Positions 62,325 through 64,000 of a stretch of DNA of 64,000 nt are shown piece by piece. The translations under genes and the position numbers were made by a program. Each line of letters begins with the position of its first letter. Position 1 is the first letter of the stretch. Below the pieces are notes generated by a model. It did not search any database and was not told the DNA's origin. It saw only the letters and a list, made by a program, of their open reading frames with translations. This stretch comes from JAVWMQ01 sp036646055 (GTDB taxonomy: Bacteria > Bacillota > Clostridia > Peptostreptococcales > Anaerovoracaceae), in contig JAVXMY010000002.1 of assembly GCA_036646055.1 (NCBI GenBank), positions 186,001-250,000 of the forward strand, written 5' to 3'.

Positions 62325-63221
62325 CTAAATGAAGATTTTTCCTTCTGCTAGTATAACTCCTGTTCCACCTACCTGAATCTTAGTCTGATCCCCATAAGTT
62401 CTAATATGGCTACGGATAGATGATGGGCGTCCCATTTTTTCACCTTGAACAATTGTTGCAGAGTCATTGTCTCCTAGCAGTCCAGACTGCTGAAGATAGT
62501 AAGTTAAGGCTCCATTTGATGTTCCTGTTGCTGCCTCTTCATCTATATCATAAAGTGGCGCAAAGTTTCTAGCATGTGCAGTTACTTTGGAATCTCCCAT
62601 TGCAAATGCGTGAACTCCAACTACTTCGTACCTTTTGGATAGTTCAATTAGAGCATTAAAATCTGGGACTATTTCTCCTAGAATTTCGAAGTTAGCAACT
62701 GGCATCATTATATCTGGCAATCCTGTTGAAACAATTTTAGGAAGCATAAGACCTAAATCCTTAGTACTTTTTTTGATGTGAACTTCTTCATAGTTTATAC
62801 CCATAATGTTATAAAGTTCATCTAATTTATCTGGATCACTTATTTCTCCTAGAATTTCCGGAGTAGCCATTTCCATCATTATATAGTCTTTGGAAACTTC
62901 CATTTCCAATTTTCCTGCCAATGTGTTGTTAATGTATGTTTTGTCTGGAAGAATCATTCCCGCTTCACGAAGTGCTGAGAAACTGGCTATTGTTGCGTGT
63001 CCGCAAAGATCCACTTCTGCTGCTGGTGTGAAGTATCTAATGTTAAATTCTTCATCGCTTATTTGTTTAATAAATGCTGTTTCCGAATATCTAAGTTCTG
63101 CCGCAGTTTTGACCATAGTTTCATCACTGGGGAAGTCTGCGCCTTCATCTAGAATTACTACTCCCGCCGGATTTCCTCCGAAGGCCATTGTTGAAAATGC
63201 GTCTACTATATAAAATTTCAT
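62325..63221 (-). CDS. PhzF-family isomerase
   Basis: A 298-residue protein with the PhzF fold markers: VDAFSTMAFGGNPAGVV, the catalytic-Glu region RYSETAFI, YFTPAAEVDLCGHATIA and DIDEEAATGTSNGALTYYL. Members are epimerases or isomerases with a diaminopimelate-epimerase fold; few have a proven substrate outside phenazine pathways, and none of those genes are here. It starts eight bases after the feoB stop, so the two may be co-transcribed. Confidence 0.92.
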   Translation of the reverse strand: MKFYIVDAFSTMAFGGNPAGVVILDEGADFPSDETMVKTAAELRYSETAFIKQISDEEFNIRYFTPAAEVDLCGHATIASFSALREAGMILPDKTYINNTLAGKLEMEVSKDYIMMEMATPEILGEISDPDKLDELYNIMGINYEEVHIKKSTKDLGLMLPKIVSTGLPDIMMPVANFEILGEIVPDFNALIELSKRYEVVGVHAFAMGDSKVTAHARNFAPLYDIDEEAATGTSNGALTYYLQQSGLLGDNDSATIVQGEKMGRPSSIRSHIRTYGDQTKIQVGGTGVILAEGKIFI

Positions 63222-63229
63222 TATTTCTC

Positions 63230-64000
63230 CTATAAAATCAAATTACTAATATTAACGAATAAGAATGCAACTAGCCAAGCTACTCCCGTCTGGAAGCAAA
63301 CTACAGACAAGGCATATCTCCATCCACCCATTTCTCTCTTAATTGTTGCAAGTGTTGCCACGCAAGGCATGTAAAGCAAGCAAAATAGTAAGAATCCAAA
63401 GGCTGTAATCGGTGTGAAAACAGCACTTAGCATAGTACTTAACTGTATTGTGCTTGTGCCTCCTGCTAGAACTGCCATTGTACTCACCACAGCTTCCTTA
63501 GCAGATAACCCTGTTAACAAGGCAGTTGCCGCTCTCCAATCTCCAAAGCCTAGTGGTGCGAAAATTGGTGCTGCAAATTTGCCTATTGATGCAAGTAAAC
63601 TGTTTTCTGGATCTGACACCATATTAAGCCCTGAGTCGAAACTTTGCAAGAACCAAATTACAATTGTTGCAAGAAGAACGATTGTAAAAGCTTTTCTAAT
63701 GAAGTCTTTTACATTACTCCACATTCTAAGACATACACTTTTAATTGCCGGCACTCTGTATGGCGGTAAAACTAGTACAAATGGAACCGGATCTCCTTTG
63801 TAAATTGTGTGTTTAAAAATTAGGGATACTATAATTGCTACAATTATTCCCGAGAAGTAAATTGCTGCCATTATTAAAGCTTTGTTCTGGGCAAAAAACC
63901 CGTCTACTAGCATTGCATAAACTGGCAGTTTTGCACTACAGGACATAAAAGGAATAAGAGTTATAGTTAAATTCCTGTCTCTTCTACTTGGCAAACTTCG
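63230..64000 (-). CDS. feoB: Ferrous iron transporter FeoB, C-terminal part (5' end outside window)
   Basis: The visible ~256 codons run open to the window edge. SRRDRNLTITLIPFMSCSAK and LPVY are the conserved FeoB region after the Gate motif, followed by several membrane helices and LSAKEAVVSTMAVL and LYMPCVATLATIKRE, the second Gate-like motif. FeoB imports Fe(II) across the membrane using an N-terminal GTPase that lies beyond this window. The true start is not visible. No FeoA gene is seen within the window. Confidence 0.95.
   Translation of the reverse strand, partial: RSLPSRRDRNLTITLIPFMSCSAKLPVYAMLVDGFFAQNKALIMAAIYFSGIIVAIIVSLIFKHTIYKGDPVPFVLVLPPYRVPAIKSVCLRMWSNVKDFIRKAFTIVLLATIVIWFLQSFDSGLNMVSDPENSLLASIGKFAAPIFAPLGFGDWRAATALLTGLSAKEAVVSTMAVLAGGTSTIQLSTMLSAVFTPITAFGFLLFCLLYMPCVATLATIKREMGGWRYALSVVCFQTGVAWLVAFLFVNISNLIL

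Overview
The window comes from a low-GC anaerobic Firmicute of the class Clostridia. Supporting signs are AT-rich intergenic DNA, strong AGGAGG-type ribosome sites, sigma-A promoters with 17-bp spacers, ferredoxin and siroheme/4Fe-4S proteins, dlt (teichoic acid D-alanylation) genes, c-di-GMP-I riboswitches, and secreted proteins with Fn3, LRR and GLUG repeats. Genus cannot be settled from the sequence.

Layout. 0-0.3 kb: end of a dlt operon (dltD tail plus an overlapping DltX-like microprotein). 0.36-5.2 kb (minus): a tight run of NUDIX hydrolase, PLD/SF2 helicase, flavodoxin-ferredoxin protein, ABM monooxygenase and a flavin-binding protein. 5.4-8.9 kb: a RocB-type M20 hydrolase and a YtcJ-type amidohydrolase. 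9-17 kb: signalling, with a GGDEF/GAF/GGDEF/EAL protein behind its own c-di-GMP riboswitch and two overlapping hybrid histidine kinases. 17-19.9 kb: an FAD oxidoreductase behind an attenuator-like leader, and a BspA-type LRR protein. 20-25.5 kb: tRNA-Glu, then a MalT/LuxR-like regulator, a small PqqD-like protein and a GLUG/Fn3 surface protein as one operon. 25.7-29.8 kb: a TipA-type MerR regulator and a repeat-bearing secreted protein behind a second c-di-GMP riboswitch. 29.2-31.3 kb: TetR, a small membrane protein and an MFS exporter. 31.3-32.2 kb: a TraX scrap and a membrane XRE regulator.

32.3-35.9 kb looks like the remains of a small genomic island inserted at the 3' end of guaA. An imperfect ~32-bp copy of the guaA end lies 3.5 kb away. 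Between the copies are two hsdR scraps (type I restriction), a trypsin-like protease gene with an in-frame TGA, a 44-residue ORF, and an AlbA/Schlafen-type ATP-binding gene with an in-frame TAA.

35.8-64 kb is mostly core: a GMP synthase paralogue lacking the glutaminase active site, pyruvate kinase, a CPBP protease, a third hybrid kinase with tandem solute-binding domains, an ABC-2 exporter, a BI-1 protein, LysR plus a siroheme reductase-like protein, U32 peptidase, HipBA, an SDR, a surface protein between 37-bp direct repeats, guaB-guaA (complete), a DUF368 lipid transporter, metY-metA for methionine by the O-acetylhomoserine route, TetR, a PhzF-like isomerase and the 3' part of feoB.

Three themes link the genes. 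The first is c-di-GMP control of a c-di-GMP enzyme and of a surface protein through near-identical riboswitches. The second is a large secreted-protein repertoire with shared C-terminal Fn3 modules. The third is purine metabolism with two unlike GMP synthases, one of them serving as an island integration site.
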